This document shows, in pieces, positions 29,231 through 37,992 of a stretch of DNA of 64,000 bases. A program made the translations under genes and the position numbers. Numbering within the stretch: position 1 is the first letter of the stretch; every line of letters starts with the position of its first letter. The stretch is from an uncultured Gammaproteobacteria bacterium (GTDB lineage Bacteria > Pseudomonadota > Gammaproteobacteria > DRJJ01): the NCBI GenBank assembly GCA_947258795.1, contig CAMYJU010000001.1, positions 186,001 through 250,000 on the forward strand, given 5' to 3'. The notes under the pieces are model-generated. The model did not search any database. It was given only the letters and a program-made list of their open reading frames with translations, and was not told the DNA's origin.

Positions 29231-29806
29231 ATGCATCGCCAGGAACTTTTAACAATGTTACGCCAGCATCAAACCCGTTTTATGGACGAGGCGGGCTTTA
29301 TCAGGCGGGCGATTGGTTTTGTCGAGGCGCATAGCGAGGTTTTCTATCGTGAGCAGTGGCCGGCACATGTAACGGGTTCAGCATGGGTCGTGAATCCCGA
29401 TCGCAGCCACGTACTGATGATGCATCATCGCAAGCACGATCAGTGGTTTCAGCCTGGTGGGCATGCCGACGGCGACGCGGATATTGTGCGCGTTGCGCTG
29501 CGCGAAACAGCTGAAGAGACAGGCATTGATCCGACACATATTCATTTACTGGGTTCCACTATTTTTGATGTGGATATCCACCGGATCCCGACTATTGGCG
29601 ATGATCCCTGCCATGAACATATCGATATAAGGTTTCTGGTCGAGATCGACGACCGCCTGCCCGTACCGGGCAATGATGAGTCACATGACGTCATCTGGGT
29701 CAGCCTGCTCGAGGTGACCCGATACAATAACAACCGTTCCACTTATCGCATGTTGGAAAAGACGCGTCAGTTACGCAATCTCTACACGCATAGCCAGATC
29801 GCCTGA
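29231..29806 (+). CDS. Nudix hydrolase next to csoS1D
   Basis: This 191-residue protein has a Nudix box in the form GGHADGDADIVRVALRETAEETGI region. The catalytic REXXEE part is intact but the first Glu of the usual GX5E is Ala, a variant seen in some subfamilies. A conserved entry strand (HVTGSAWVVNPDRSHVLMMH) precedes it. The substrate is unknown. Its close packing behind csoS1D suggests a role with the carboxysome, for example clearing a by-product phosphate compound, but that is inference. No targeting peptide for the shell is evident. Confidence 0.85.
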   Translation: MHRQELLTMLRQHQTRFMDEAGFIRRAIGFVEAHSEVFYREQWPAHVTGSAWVVNPDRSHVLMMHHRKHDQWFQPGGHADGDADIVRVALRETAEETGIDPTHIHLLGSTIFDVDIHRIPTIGDDPCHEHIDIRFLVEIDDRLPVPGNDESHDVIWVSLLEVTRYNNNRSTYRMLEKTRQLRNLYTHSQIA

Positions 29807-30184
29807 GATTCAAGATGAACGTAACCATGACAGTCCAATACATTATAAATAAAATGGATATATATTATCCAGCTTTGCGTGTGATGAAGTTTCCGGCATT
29901 TTTGCAGAGATCCAGATCTGGTTTCGCTCACTGTAGTGCAAGAAAGTCAGAATTAGCGGCAGACAGGCTGTTGGCAGATCATGCTGCTGTTTGCCCGCCA
30001 ATGGTGTATGCGCCGGAGTTTCAGAGCAGCCGGGCCTATGGGCACCAAAATCCATCCATAGATAATATTCTATGTATTATAAATAAAATATTGATTGGAA
30101 CATGTGTTGCTTACTGCATATGCTTCATCAACATTTTGGTTACACTCCGAATCAATTAATTACTCGACGAAACAGGAGACGACT
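29807..30184. other. Promoter region of the RuBisCO-carboxysome operon
   Basis: These 378 bases hold no convincing gene. ATTATAAATAAAAT occurs twice (29842-29855 and 30076-30089), GGATATATATTATCC is a palindrome at 29855-29869, and a CATAGA/TCTATG inverted repeat lies at 30057-30074. The region is AT-rich and clearly regulatory; I cannot fix the -35 and -10 boxes with confidence. Confidence 0.6.
30057..30074. promoter_or_regulatory. Candidate CbbR-type operator upstream of cbbL
   Basis: CATAGATAATATTCTATG has 6 bp inverted arms with a 6-base spacer, 110 bases before the cbbL start. It shares ATAGATAAT with the perfect repeats upstream of csoS1D and cbbR. Confidence 0.5.
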
Positions 30185-31603
30185 ATGTCATCAACAAAAT
30201 CCTACCAAGCGGGCGTTAAGGAATACCGCGATAAATACTGGACGCCGGATTATGTTCCACTCGATACAGACCTGTTGGCCTGTTTCAAGGTTACCGGACA
30301 GCCTGAAGTTCCTCGTGAAGAGGTTGCTGCTGCGGTAGCTGCTGAAAGCTCGACGGGTACCTGGTCTACGGTATGGTCTGAGCTGCTGACCGACCTTGAA
30401 TTCTACAAGGGTCGTGCATACCGCATCGAAGATGTTCCAGGTGACTCAGAGTCCTTCTATGCATTTGTTGCATACCCAATAGACCTGTTCGAAGAAGGTT
30501 CCGTTGTTAACGTTCTGACCTCTCTGGTTGGTAACGTATTCGGATTCAAGGCCCTGAAGCACCTGCGTCTGGAAGACATTCGCTTCCCGATCGCCTACAT
30601 CAAGACCTGTGGTGGGCCGCCTGCCGGTATTCAGGTTGAACGTGACCGTCTGAACAAGTACGGCCGTCCGATGCTGGGTGCGACCATTAAGCCGAAGCTG
30701 GGCCTGTCTGCGAAGAACTATGGCCGTGCAGTATATGAATGTCTGCGCGGTGGTCTGGATATGACCAAAGACGACGAGAATGTGAACTCTCAGCCATTCA
30801 TGCGCTGGCGTGACCGTTTCGAGTTTGTCGGTGAAGCTATTCAGAAGGCTGAGCAGGAAACCGGTGAGCGTAAGGGTCACTACCTGAATGTTACCGCTGC
30901 TACCCCGGAAGAAATGTACAAGCGTGCCGAGTTCGCCAAGGAAGTCGGTTCTCCGATCTTGATGCACGACTTCCTGACCGGTGGTTTCACCGCCAATACG
31001 GGTCTGGCTAACTGGTGTCGTGAAAACGGCATGCTGCTGCATATTCACCGTGCCATGCACGCGGTTATCGACCGTCATCCGAAGCACGGTATTCACTTCC
31101 GCGTACTGGCCAAATGTCTGCGTCTGTCTGGTGGTGACCATCTGCACACCGGTACGGTTGTTGGTAAGCTCGAAGGTGACCGCAACTCTACTTTAGGTTT
31201 TGTAGATCAGTTACGTGAATCATTCGTTCCTGAAGATCGCTCTCGTGGTGTGTTCTTCGATCAGGACTGGGGATCATTACCGGGCGTCTTTGCTGTTGCT
31301 TCGGGTGGTATTCACGTATGGCACATGCCTGCACTGGTTACCATCTTCGGTGATGACTCGATGTTGCAGTTTGGTGGTGGTACCCAGGGTCACCCATGGG
31401 GTAACGCTGCGGGTGCGGCTGCTAACCGTGTTGCACTGGAAGCCTCTGTTAAGGCTCGTAACGAAGGTCGTGTCATTGAGAAAGAAGCTCGTGACATTCT
31501 TACCGAAGCTGCCCGTACCAGTCCGGAGCTGGCGATTGCGATGGAGACCTGGAAAGAGATCAAGTTCGAGTTCGAGACTGTTGACAAGTTGGACGTGGGT
31601 TAA
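30185..31603 (+). CDS. cbbL: RuBisCO large subunit, form IA (carboxysomal)
   Basis: This is 472 residues from the ATG at 30185, which is preceded by AGGAG; the frame is open upstream but that part is not RuBisCO-like. The protein fixes CO2 on ribulose-1,5-bisphosphate. Active-site stretches are intact: [29 protein letters not shown] with the lysine that is carbamylated, HIHRAMHAV, and loop 6 VGKLEGDR. Its place directly before cbbS and csoS2 marks it as the alpha-carboxysome form. The codon choice is noticeably biased, as expected for a highly expressed gene. Confidence 0.98.
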   Translation: MSSTKSYQAGVKEYRDKYWTPDYVPLDTDLLACFKVTGQPEVPREEVAAAVAAESSTGTWSTVWSELLTDLEFYKGRAYRIEDVPGDSESFYAFVAYPIDLFEEGSVVNVLTSLVGNVFGFKALKHLRLEDIRFPIAYIKTCGGPPAGIQVERDRLNKYGRPMLGATIKPKLGLSAKNYGRAVYECLRGGLDMTKDDENVNSQPFMRWRDRFEFVGEAIQKAEQETGERKGHYLNVTAATPEEMYKRAEFAKEVGSPILMHDFLTGGFTANTGLANWCRENGMLLHIHRAMHAVIDRHPKHGIHFRVLAKCLRLSGGDHLHTGTVVGKLEGDRNSTLGFVDQLRESFVPEDRSRGVFFDQDWGSLPGVFAVASGGIHVWHMPALVTIFGDDSMLQFGGGTQGHPWGNAAGAAANRVALEASVKARNEGRVIEKEARDILTEAARTSPELAIAMETWKEIKFEFETVDKLDVG

Positions 31604-31661
31604 GGCTCGCGTCCATCGGACAACACTGTAACGATTAAAAAATTTTTACGAGGAAAAAATC

Positions 31662-31997
31662 ATGCCAACAGATATGGGTAACTTCGAGACCACTCAAACA
31701 CTCGAAACATTCGGCTTCCTTCCTAAAATGGACGCAAGTGAAATCCAGGCACAGGTTGCATACATCATTGCAAACGGCTGGTCGCCTGCGATCGAGCATG
31801 AGCATCCAAGCAAGTCGTTTGATCACTACTGGACCATGTGGAAACTGCCGTTCTTTGGCGAAACGGACATGGGTACCGTGCTGGCTGAGCTTGAAGCCTG
31901 TCACCGACAGTTCCCTGATCACCATGTTCGCCTGACCGGCTATGACAGCTATACCCAGTCACAGGGTTCATGCTTCGTGGTATACGAAGGCCGTTAA
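31662..31997 (+). CDS. cbbS: RuBisCO small subunit, form IA
   Basis: This 111-residue protein caps the L8 core. It has FETTQTLETFGFLPKMD, then QVAYIIANGWSPAIEHEHPS and WTMWKLPFFGETDMGTVLAE, typical of carboxysomal form IA small subunits. AGGA precedes the ATG. A strong stem-loop lies between this gene and csoS2. Confidence 0.98.
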   Translation: MPTDMGNFETTQTLETFGFLPKMDASEIQAQVAYIIANGWSPAIEHEHPSKSFDHYWTMWKLPFFGETDMGTVLAELEACHRQFPDHHVRLTGYDSYTQSQGSCFVVYEGR

Positions 31998-32017
31998 TAT
32001 TTGGACGTACATACTGT

Positions 32018-32039
32018 TGCCTGCCAACTGTGGCAGGCA
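32018..32039 (+). terminator. Stem-loop between cbbS and csoS2
   Basis: TGCCTGCCA and TGGCAGGCA form a perfect 9 bp stem with a 4-base loop, 20 bases after the cbbS stop. No T-run follows. It may protect the cbbLS message or thin out read-through into the cso genes, so that RuBisCO is made in excess over shell proteins. Confidence 0.65.
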
Positions 32040-32085
32040 TTAGTAGCACGGTGATTGAAACAATCATGACTCAACGGGGTTAACG

Positions 32086-34380
32086 ATGGCACAAGCACAG
32101 AGCACACGTGAGCTGGTCATGGCAAGACGCAAGGCTATGTCTACAGCGGGCAAGTCTGCGATACAGTCAAATACTGCTCAGAGAACAGCGCAGGCCAGAC
32201 AGGCAGCGGTAGCAGCACCTGTTACCACGCCATCCTATTCTGCGCCTACTGGTACGACTGCCAAGCCGGCATCCACCAGCCGTGCCGCTTCCATGGCACG
32301 ACGTCTGGCGATGTCTGCGGGTGGCAAGCGAAGTATCCAGACCAAGGATCGAACACGTACTGATGAGGTCAAGTCAGCAGCCCCGGCAGTGGCAACAGCG
32401 GCGGCTTCGACTGCACCCGCTGCAACCGATACAAGCGAAAAGAAGGGTTGCGGTTGTGGTTGTGACGGTACTCGGGCCGAATGCAAAGCCAGCATGAAAC
32501 CGGTGGCAGCGCCGGTTACAGCAGCGGCCAGCATTAATCAGGCGAAGCAATCAATCAGTCGTTCGATTGGCCGGGCTGCATCACTGGCGCGTCGTGAAGC
32601 GATGTCAACACGTGGCAAGGCTGGTGTCGGAAAAAACGGCATGACCGTGGCACAAACGGCGCGCGCAGGTAATCCAAACCTGAGTAGCCGTGATCTGTCC
32701 AAGGCTTTGCGCGAACAGCGCAGCAAGAATGGATCTGCCGGCCAGAAAAAATCTGAACCATGTGGTCGCCGACGTCCGCAGGCGTCAGATGATACAGGTG
32801 CAGCACAGGATGCACCGTGGAAAGTCGGTGCCAGCGAAACTGTCCAGGGTCAGACGGTTACCGGAACCATGGTCGGTCGAAGTGGCAGTGTTACCGGGGA
32901 TGAGCCGAGCACCTGTCGCACGATCACCGGCACGGAATATCTCGGAGCGGATATATTCCGTGATTTCTGCCAGGCAGAACCCAAGGGTATGCCACGCAAG
33001 GTAAATGTTACCTCTACTTCTGGCGGTAACCCGGTAAGTGGTACGCGTGTTGGTCGCAGCTCGAGTGTTACCGGGGATGAGGCCGGCACCTGCAAGGCAG
33101 TAACGGGTAATGAGTATATTAGTGCGGAACAATCACAGGGGTATTGTGGTGAGTTCCTGACCAAGTCACCCAGAAAGGTGTCTGTGTCCGAGACTAGCAA
33201 GGGTAAAACGATGACTGGAAGCAATGTTGGGCGTTCTGAAAAGGTTACGGGTGATGAACCCGGAATGAATCGCGCCCTGACAGGTACGCAGTATACCAAG
33301 GCTGAAGACATCGGCAATGCGCCTGCAAAAGTTGGTGTCAGTGCCACATTACGCGGTGGTAGCGTGACCGGCACCATGGTTGGTCGCCGCGATCGTATGA
33401 CAGGTGATGAGCCGGGTAGCTGCCGCAACATCACGGGTGATGACTATGTCGGCCAGGAGCAGTTCAGCAGCTTCTGTGCCTCAACGCCTGAACCGAAAGA
33501 CCGTAAGGTTGGTGTGTCGAGTACCACAAAAGGTAAGACGGTTACAGGCACCATGACAGATCGTGAAAGCAAGGTTACGGGCAATGAGCCTGGCGTCTGC
33601 AAGGCGATTACAGGTACACCTTATGCGAGTGAGAATGCATACGTAAATTTTTGCCAGGCTGAAGACGCAGCGATGGCGACTATGCGCACTAAACAACTGC
33701 GGGCAACACCGGGAATGCAGATGACAGGTACACAGCCAGGAATTGGTGGTGCCATGACGGGTGCAACCAAAGGGGTTTGCGAGCCGCTTACCGGTACACC
33801 GTATGTTGGCGCAGATCAGTATGCCGAAGCATGTCCGGCAACGCCTGCCTCTACGGCGAGTCCTGACTTTCCGCAGCCTGTGGCCGGTCAGGCGCCCTGG
33901 CAGCAGTTCAGCGTGGAGCAGCCATCCGGTGGCGCGCAGCAGGCCCTGGGTTCGACCGGTGTGACCGGAAACCAGTATGAGAATGGTCATATCACGGGGC
34001 CTTTCGGTATGGCTACAGGCAAGGTGACAGGTACTGAAGAAGCGCGTTTTGGTAAGGATAAAGTCCTGAACGAAACCATGCAGCCCGTAGTTGCCGAAGA
34101 AGTGGAAGGCCGTGTCAAGTCGCGTATCACCGGAGAAGGCCAGGATGCCGGACTCAAGATTACCGGTGATGACTGGGATCGTGGCGATAATGTCACCGGT
34201 ACCGAAGGCACCTCGGCGACTCGTCGGAATCCGACCATGCGGACGGCTCCGACAGTGGCCATGGCTGTAACACAGAAGCGCAATGAAGAGCTGCCAGAAC
34301 CGACCATCAAGGTAACAGGTGGAAGTGGGAATACCGAGAAGGGCTCTCTGATTACCTATTCAGGAGGCGCCCGCGGTTAA
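32086..34380 (+). CDS. csoS2: Carboxysome assembly scaffold CsoS2
   Basis: This 764-residue intrinsically disordered protein links RuBisCO to the shell. The N-terminal part has three clear RuBisCO-binding repeats (TRELVMARRKAMSTAGKSAI, SRAASMARRLAMSAGGKRSI and GRAASLARREAMSTRGKAGV) and a weak fourth near residue 205. Six middle repeats of about 50 residues follow, with VTGTMVGRSxxVTGDEPG and ITGTxY patterns and paired cysteines; the sixth is degenerate. The C-terminal part (from about 590) carries the shell-anchoring motifs. A slippery heptamer A-AAA-AAC lies in frame at 32631-32637. It is shorter than the Halothiobacillus protein (869). Confidence 0.97.
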   Translation: MAQAQSTRELVMARRKAMSTAGKSAIQSNTAQRTAQARQAAVAAPVTTPSYSAPTGTTAKPASTSRAASMARRLAMSAGGKRSIQTKDRTRTDEVKSAAPAVATAAASTAPAATDTSEKKGCGCGCDGTRAECKASMKPVAAPVTAAASINQAKQSISRSIGRAASLARREAMSTRGKAGVGKNGMTVAQTARAGNPNLSSRDLSKALREQRSKNGSAGQKKSEPCGRRRPQASDDTGAAQDAPWKVGASETVQGQTVTGTMVGRSGSVTGDEPSTCRTITGTEYLGADIFRDFCQAEPKGMPRKVNVTSTSGGNPVSGTRVGRSSSVTGDEAGTCKAVTGNEYISAEQSQGYCGEFLTKSPRKVSVSETSKGKTMTGSNVGRSEKVTGDEPGMNRALTGTQYTKAEDIGNAPAKVGVSATLRGGSVTGTMVGRRDRMTGDEPGSCRNITGDDYVGQEQFSSFCASTPEPKDRKVGVSSTTKGKTVTGTMTDRESKVTGNEPGVCKAITGTPYASENAYVNFCQAEDAAMATMRTKQLRATPGMQMTGTQPGIGGAMTGATKGVCEPLTGTPYVGADQYAEACPATPASTASPDFPQPVAGQAPWQQFSVEQPSGGAQQALGSTGVTGNQYENGHITGPFGMATGKVTGTEEARFGKDKVLNETMQPVVAEEVEGRVKSRITGEGQDAGLKITGDDWDRGDNVTGTEGTSATRRNPTMRTAPTVAMAVTQKRNEELPEPTIKVTGGSGNTEKGSLITYSGGARG

Positions 34381-34403
34381 TTTACTGCGGTGGTAATTGA
34401 AAG

Positions 34404-35936
34404 ATGACGAATACGCGAAAAAAAGCAAATCGCATCAGAACTAGCCAGGCGATGGCCCCTTTGGGCCGTCCCGGCGATCGAGGTGCTTTTACGCCGGCCG
34501 TGGATAAGGCTAATGCGCGTGTTCAATATCAGGGTAGTGGACACCCGTTAACGAATGGAGCCGAGAATTCGATGCTCTACACCTACGAAAGTAGCGTTAA
34601 AGAAGCATTTGATTCGATCGTACCAACGTTAAAACAGATATCCGCGATGCAGTATGAAGTGGATTTTGTACAGCAGGCACAACGCATTACCAAGTCGAAG
34701 CTGGGTTACGGTCTACCACAGCATTTGCTTGACGATGCCTGGGTGAATCAGCTCGACATGCGCAGTCTGTTTGCCTGGTGTGTATTTGAAACCTATCACC
34801 GGTTTTGTGATGACGTGTTTACGCGTGATCCCCTGGGTGGCACTGGTCATTCTGCAGCGTTCCAGGCAAAACTGGAAGAATGCGGTTTTCACACACTGGA
34901 TCTATCACCGTGTGCAGACGGGCGTATGGCACATGTGATTCGTTATGTGTTACGCCTGCCATACAAAATGGTACGTCGACGCTCCTATGCCGGGGCAATG
35001 TTTGATATCGACAACAGTCTTGAAAAATGGACACGCACAGAATTGACGCGTTATCGCGAAGGTAAGCCGAACAATGCAGATGAACCGACGCGTTATTTGA
35101 AGATGGTGGTGTATCACCACAGCTCGGTAGACCCGGAGCATGAAGGTTGTGCTGCACATGGTTCGGACACAGCGAAGGCTGCGAAAGGTGGCGCCGAACG
35201 CCTGAAGGGTTTCCAGCAGGCAGTGCAGAATACGTACTGCTGCGGTGCATCGATAGACTGCATGCTGTTGGGTATGGATACCGATACCGATGCAATCCGG
35301 ATTCATATGCCGGATGAGAAAGGCTGTATCGACCTGGACAACTATGTCGATAGTCTCGATGTGTTTGACAAGACACGGCACTTGTCGGCAAGCGAGGCGG
35401 AGCAGTGGGTAAAGGATCATATCAGCAGTACAGGAGGCGCAAACCTGTCCGAAGGGATGGCGCTATTGATGAACTATTTGCTGATCAACAATCTGTCCCA
35501 GGTTGACTATGTACGCAGTTATTACAATGGTCACTACAGCGATATAGGGCACAATGAGCATTTTATTGGTGCGGGTATCGGTTTTGAAGAAGTTCAGTTG
35601 CGGAATCTGACGTTTTTCGCATATCTGAATACGGTTGAAGAGGCCGCGAAAGATCTGGATGTTGGTATCAGTATTTTTACTGGCCTGAATGTTTCTCATG
35701 GCTTACCGGTACCGATCGTGGTCCGGTATGACTACCACGGCAATGTGCCTGGTGAACGTGAGCGAGCTGAAGAGCATTGTCATCGTGTATCAGGTGCATT
35801 GCATGATCGCTACCATGATTTGAGTGAACGTGGTTTGCTGCATACGATGCAGGTTGTACGCGACATTAATGCAGCTGGTCAGATAGAAGTGCTGGATTGT
35901 TCTGTAAAGGTTAAACGAGCGCAGGGGGCTCACTGA
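34404..35936 (+). CDS. csoSCA: Carboxysomal carbonic anhydrase CsoSCA
   Basis: This 510-residue enzyme (epsilon/beta type, also called CsoS3) turns bicarbonate into CO2 inside the shell. The zinc ligands can be placed at Cys170 (SPCADGR), His238 or 239 (VVYHHSSVDP) and Cys249 (HEGCAAHGS); Asp172 and Arg174 form the catalytic dyad. The basic N-terminus (RKKANRIRTSQAMAPLGRPG) is the kind of segment that binds RuBisCO. Its stop overlaps the start of csoS4A. Confidence 0.96.
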   Translation: MTNTRKKANRIRTSQAMAPLGRPGDRGAFTPAVDKANARVQYQGSGHPLTNGAENSMLYTYESSVKEAFDSIVPTLKQISAMQYEVDFVQQAQRITKSKLGYGLPQHLLDDAWVNQLDMRSLFAWCVFETYHRFCDDVFTRDPLGGTGHSAAFQAKLEECGFHTLDLSPCADGRMAHVIRYVLRLPYKMVRRRSYAGAMFDIDNSLEKWTRTELTRYREGKPNNADEPTRYLKMVVYHHSSVDPEHEGCAAHGSDTAKAAKGGAERLKGFQQAVQNTYCCGASIDCMLLGMDTDTDAIRIHMPDEKGCIDLDNYVDSLDVFDKTRHLSASEAEQWVKDHISSTGGANLSEGMALLMNYLLINNLSQVDYVRSYYNGHYSDIGHNEHFIGAGIGFEEVQLRNLTFFAYLNTVEEAAKDLDVGISIFTGLNVSHGLPVPIVVRYDYHGNVPGERERAEEHCHRVSGALHDRYHDLSERGLLHTMQVVRDINAAGQIEVLDCSVKVKRAQGAH

Positions 35937-36193
35937 TGAAGATTTGTCAGGTTGAAAAGCCACTGGTTGCGACGAATCGCATACCTGGCCTCGAGCACAA
36001 ACATATGCAGGTCGTGCGCGATGGTACTGCCCTGCTGGTTGCAGTCGATGCGGTTGGCTGTATCCCGGGTGACTGGGTGATTTGTGTCGGCAGTTCGGCG
36101 GCACGTGAGGCTGCCGGCAGCAAGGAGTATCCAAGTGACCTGACGATAGTCGGTATTATCGATCACTGGGATCCGGAAGAGGCGGAAAGTTAA
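35936..36193 (+). CDS. csoS4A: Carboxysome vertex protein CsoS4A
   Basis: This 85-residue bacterial-microcompartment vertex (BMV) protein forms pentamers that close the shell corners. The opening MKICQVEKPLVATNRIPGLE and the GDWVICVGSSAAREAAGSK stretch are characteristic. The ATG overlaps the csoSCA stop (TGATG), and its own stop overlaps the csoS4B start, so the genes are translationally coupled. Confidence 0.96.
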   Translation: MKICQVEKPLVATNRIPGLEHKHMQVVRDGTALLVAVDAVGCIPGDWVICVGSSAAREAAGSKEYPSDLTIVGIIDHWDPEEAES

Positions 36194-36465
36194 TGGAAAT
36201 CCTGCAGGTAGAGGCGCCACTGGTATGCACCCGTCGTGTAGAGGGTTTGCAAAAGACCAGTCTGCGGATATTGCGGGATGCAAAAGGTAAAGTACATGTC
36301 GCAACAGACCCTGTCGGTGTGCGTGAAGGAAACTGGGTATTCACTTCCAGTGGTTCAGCAGCACGCCATGCGATGGGGGATTATTCGGTTCTGACCGATT
36401 TGACGATTTGCGGCATTATCGATTTCTGGGAGGCTGATTCAGATCAGTCTGCCGTGAAAGCTTGA
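36193..36465 (+). CDS. csoS4B: Carboxysome vertex protein CsoS4B
   Basis: This 90-residue second pentameric vertex protein begins MEILQVEAPLVCTRRVEGLQ and has GNWVFTSSGSAARHAMGDYS, parallel to CsoS4A. Carboxysomes lacking both vertex proteins leak CO2. It starts within the csoS4A stop (TAATG). A 68-base gap with a small CAACG/CGTTG hairpin follows before csoS1. Confidence 0.96.
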   Translation: MEILQVEAPLVCTRRVEGLQKTSLRILRDAKGKVHVATDPVGVREGNWVFTSSGSAARHAMGDYSVLTDLTICGIIDFWEADSDQSAVKA

Positions 36466-36533
36466 CAACGGGCTAGACGTTGTAACGATTTTAAATGTAA
36501 TACAACCATGTCAACAACGTAGGAGATACAAAG

Positions 36534-36839
36534 ATGGCTAACGAAAATTATGGTATTGCTCTGGGTATGATCGAAACCCGTGGTCTGGTTCCTGCTATTG
36601 AAGCAGCGGATGCCATGACCAAAGCAGCAGAAGTTCGTCTGATCGGACGCGAGTTCGTCGGTGGCGGATACGTTACTGTTCTGGTTCGTGGTGAAACCGG
36701 CGCTGTTAACGCTGCAGTTCGTGCTGGTGCAGACGCTTGTGAACGTGTCGGTGACGGCCTGGTAGCGGCACACATCATTGCACGTCCTCACCGTGAGGTT
36801 GAGCCAGTTCTGCCAACAGGTGGTGAAGCTGTAGCCTGA
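36534..36839 (+). CDS. csoS1: Carboxysome shell hexamer protein CsoS1 (first copy)
   Basis: This 101-residue single BMC-domain protein makes the shell facets as hexamers with a small charged central pore. IALGMIETRGLVPAIEAADA and FVGGGYVTVLVRGETGAVNA are diagnostic. It differs from the second copy in one residue of the core (Tyr6 instead of Ile) and in the short C-terminal tail (LPTGGEAVA). AGGAG precedes the start. It would be one of the most abundant shell proteins. Confidence 0.97.
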   Translation: MANENYGIALGMIETRGLVPAIEAADAMTKAAEVRLIGREFVGGGYVTVLVRGETGAVNAAVRAGADACERVGDGLVAAHIIARPHREVEPVLPTGGEAVA

Positions 36840-36884
36840 AGCAGGGCTTTAAAGAGATAACTTAATCAACAGGAGAAACAGACC

Positions 36885-37199
36885 ATGGCCAACGAAAATA
36901 TTGGCATTGCCTTAGGCATGATTGAGACACGCGGACTGGTACCTGCCATCGAGGCGGCGGATGCCATGACCAAAGCTGCAGAAGTACGCCTGATCGGGCG
37001 CGAGTTCGTCGGTGGCGGTTACGTAACTGTTCTGGTTCGCGGTGAAACCGGTGCTGTTAACGCTGCAGTTCGTGCTGGTGCAGATGCTTGTGAACGCGTC
37101 GGCGATGGGCTGGTAGCGGCGCATATTATTGCCCGTCCGCATCGTGAAGTTGAGCCGGTGCTCAGCGATTCATCGGACAATCGTCCGCAACGTAGTTGA
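36885..37199 (+). CDS. csoS1: Carboxysome shell hexamer protein CsoS1 (second copy)
   Basis: This 104-residue paralog is nearly identical to the preceding gene over the BMC domain but has a longer, more polar tail (LSDSSDNRPQRS), as CsoS1B-type paralogs do. The first 100 bases differ at many synonymous sites, while a central stretch is almost the same in DNA, which suggests gene conversion. The two copies would mix in the same facets. GGAG precedes the ATG. Confidence 0.97.
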   Translation: MANENIGIALGMIETRGLVPAIEAADAMTKAAEVRLIGREFVGGGYVTVLVRGETGAVNAAVRAGADACERVGDGLVAAHIIARPHREVEPVLSDSSDNRPQRS

Positions 37200-37230
37200 T
37201 GACTGGTTGCTAGCCGACTGAGCGATCGTT

Positions 37231-37677
37231 ATGTTGCCATCCAGCGCTGATCAGCGCATTCTTGGTTACCTCGGCAGGGGCCTGAGTCTTGAGTACTCAG
37301 CAGTCCAGCTGTATAGCACCCAGGCGCGACTCGTCGACGCCTGGGGGCTGGCCGAGGTGGCGAAGAAACTCAATGCTGAAGCCCTGGAGGAAATGGGACA
37401 TGCCGATCGCATCATCAGTCGCATGTTGGCCCTCGGGGTCGCACCGAATGCATCACAATTGCGTCCGGTGCGCCTGGGGAACAACTTGCGGGAGTTATTG
37501 CAACATGATTATGCCTTCGAGCATGAGCTGGTCAGCCTCTACCAGGAGGCTAGTCAGTACAGTGCACGCATAGGTGATAATGATAGTCGCCTGTTTTTTG
37601 AGGCTTTGTTGAAAGAAGAGCAGGCCCATGAACAGGAACTGCAGCGGTGGCTCCAGGAACTCGACAGTCAGTCATAA
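37231..37677 (+). CDS. Carboxysome-associated bacterioferritin-like protein
   Basis: This 148-residue four-helix protein lies at the place where alpha-carboxysome operons carry a bacterioferritin-like gene. ILGYLGRGLSLEYSAVQLYS, LNAEALEEMGHADRII and FFEALLKEEQAHEQELQRWL show the ferritin-like E and ExxH pattern for a di-iron site. Its role in carboxysomes is unknown; iron handling or a link to assembly have been proposed. It follows csoS1 after 31 bases. Confidence 0.9.
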   Translation: MLPSSADQRILGYLGRGLSLEYSAVQLYSTQARLVDAWGLAEVAKKLNAEALEEMGHADRIISRMLALGVAPNASQLRPVRLGNNLRELLQHDYAFEHELVSLYQEASQYSARIGDNDSRLFFEALLKEEQAHEQELQRWLQELDSQS

Positions 37678-37719
37678 AATCGTATACCATGTAAGTGGTT
37701 TTGTTCGGGGAGAGTTGTA

Positions 37720-37980
37720 ATGAGCGGAAACTGGCAAGAACGTAACCGACCAGCTCGCCTTGAGAGACGTTATGATTTTGAAAACTATGAAGCCCTGCGT
37801 GATTTTCTTGATCGTGCTGCAGAGCTGTCAGAACGCGAAGGGTTATACCCGGATATCGGTTTCGGCCGTGACTATGTGAACATGACAATTCATATAGAAG
37901 ACGGTGAAACGGCAGTAAGCGATACCCAGCGTAATTTTGCTCAACAACTCGACGAACTGCTAAGTGATTCTACACATTAA
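37720..37980 (+). CDS. Alpha-carboxysome RuBisCO assembly factor (acRAF, pterin dehydratase-like)
   Basis: This 86-residue protein has the pterin-4a-carbinolamine dehydratase fold pattern (LERRYDFENYEALRDFLDRA, YPDIGFGRDYVNMTIHI) but lacks the histidine motif needed for dehydratase activity. In alpha-carboxysome operons this protein is acRAF, which helps fold and assemble form IA RuBisCO. mcdA starts 12 bases after its stop. Confidence 0.92.
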   Translation: MSGNWQERNRPARLERRYDFENYEALRDFLDRAAELSEREGLYPDIGFGRDYVNMTIHIEDGETAVSDTQRNFAQQLDELLSDSTH

Positions 37981-37992
37981 GGTGGGTGTAAA

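Noticed and set aside
29815-30159. 114-codon frame upstream of cbbL
   Set aside because: It spans the AT-rich promoter region with repeats, has no binding site and an unnatural composition.
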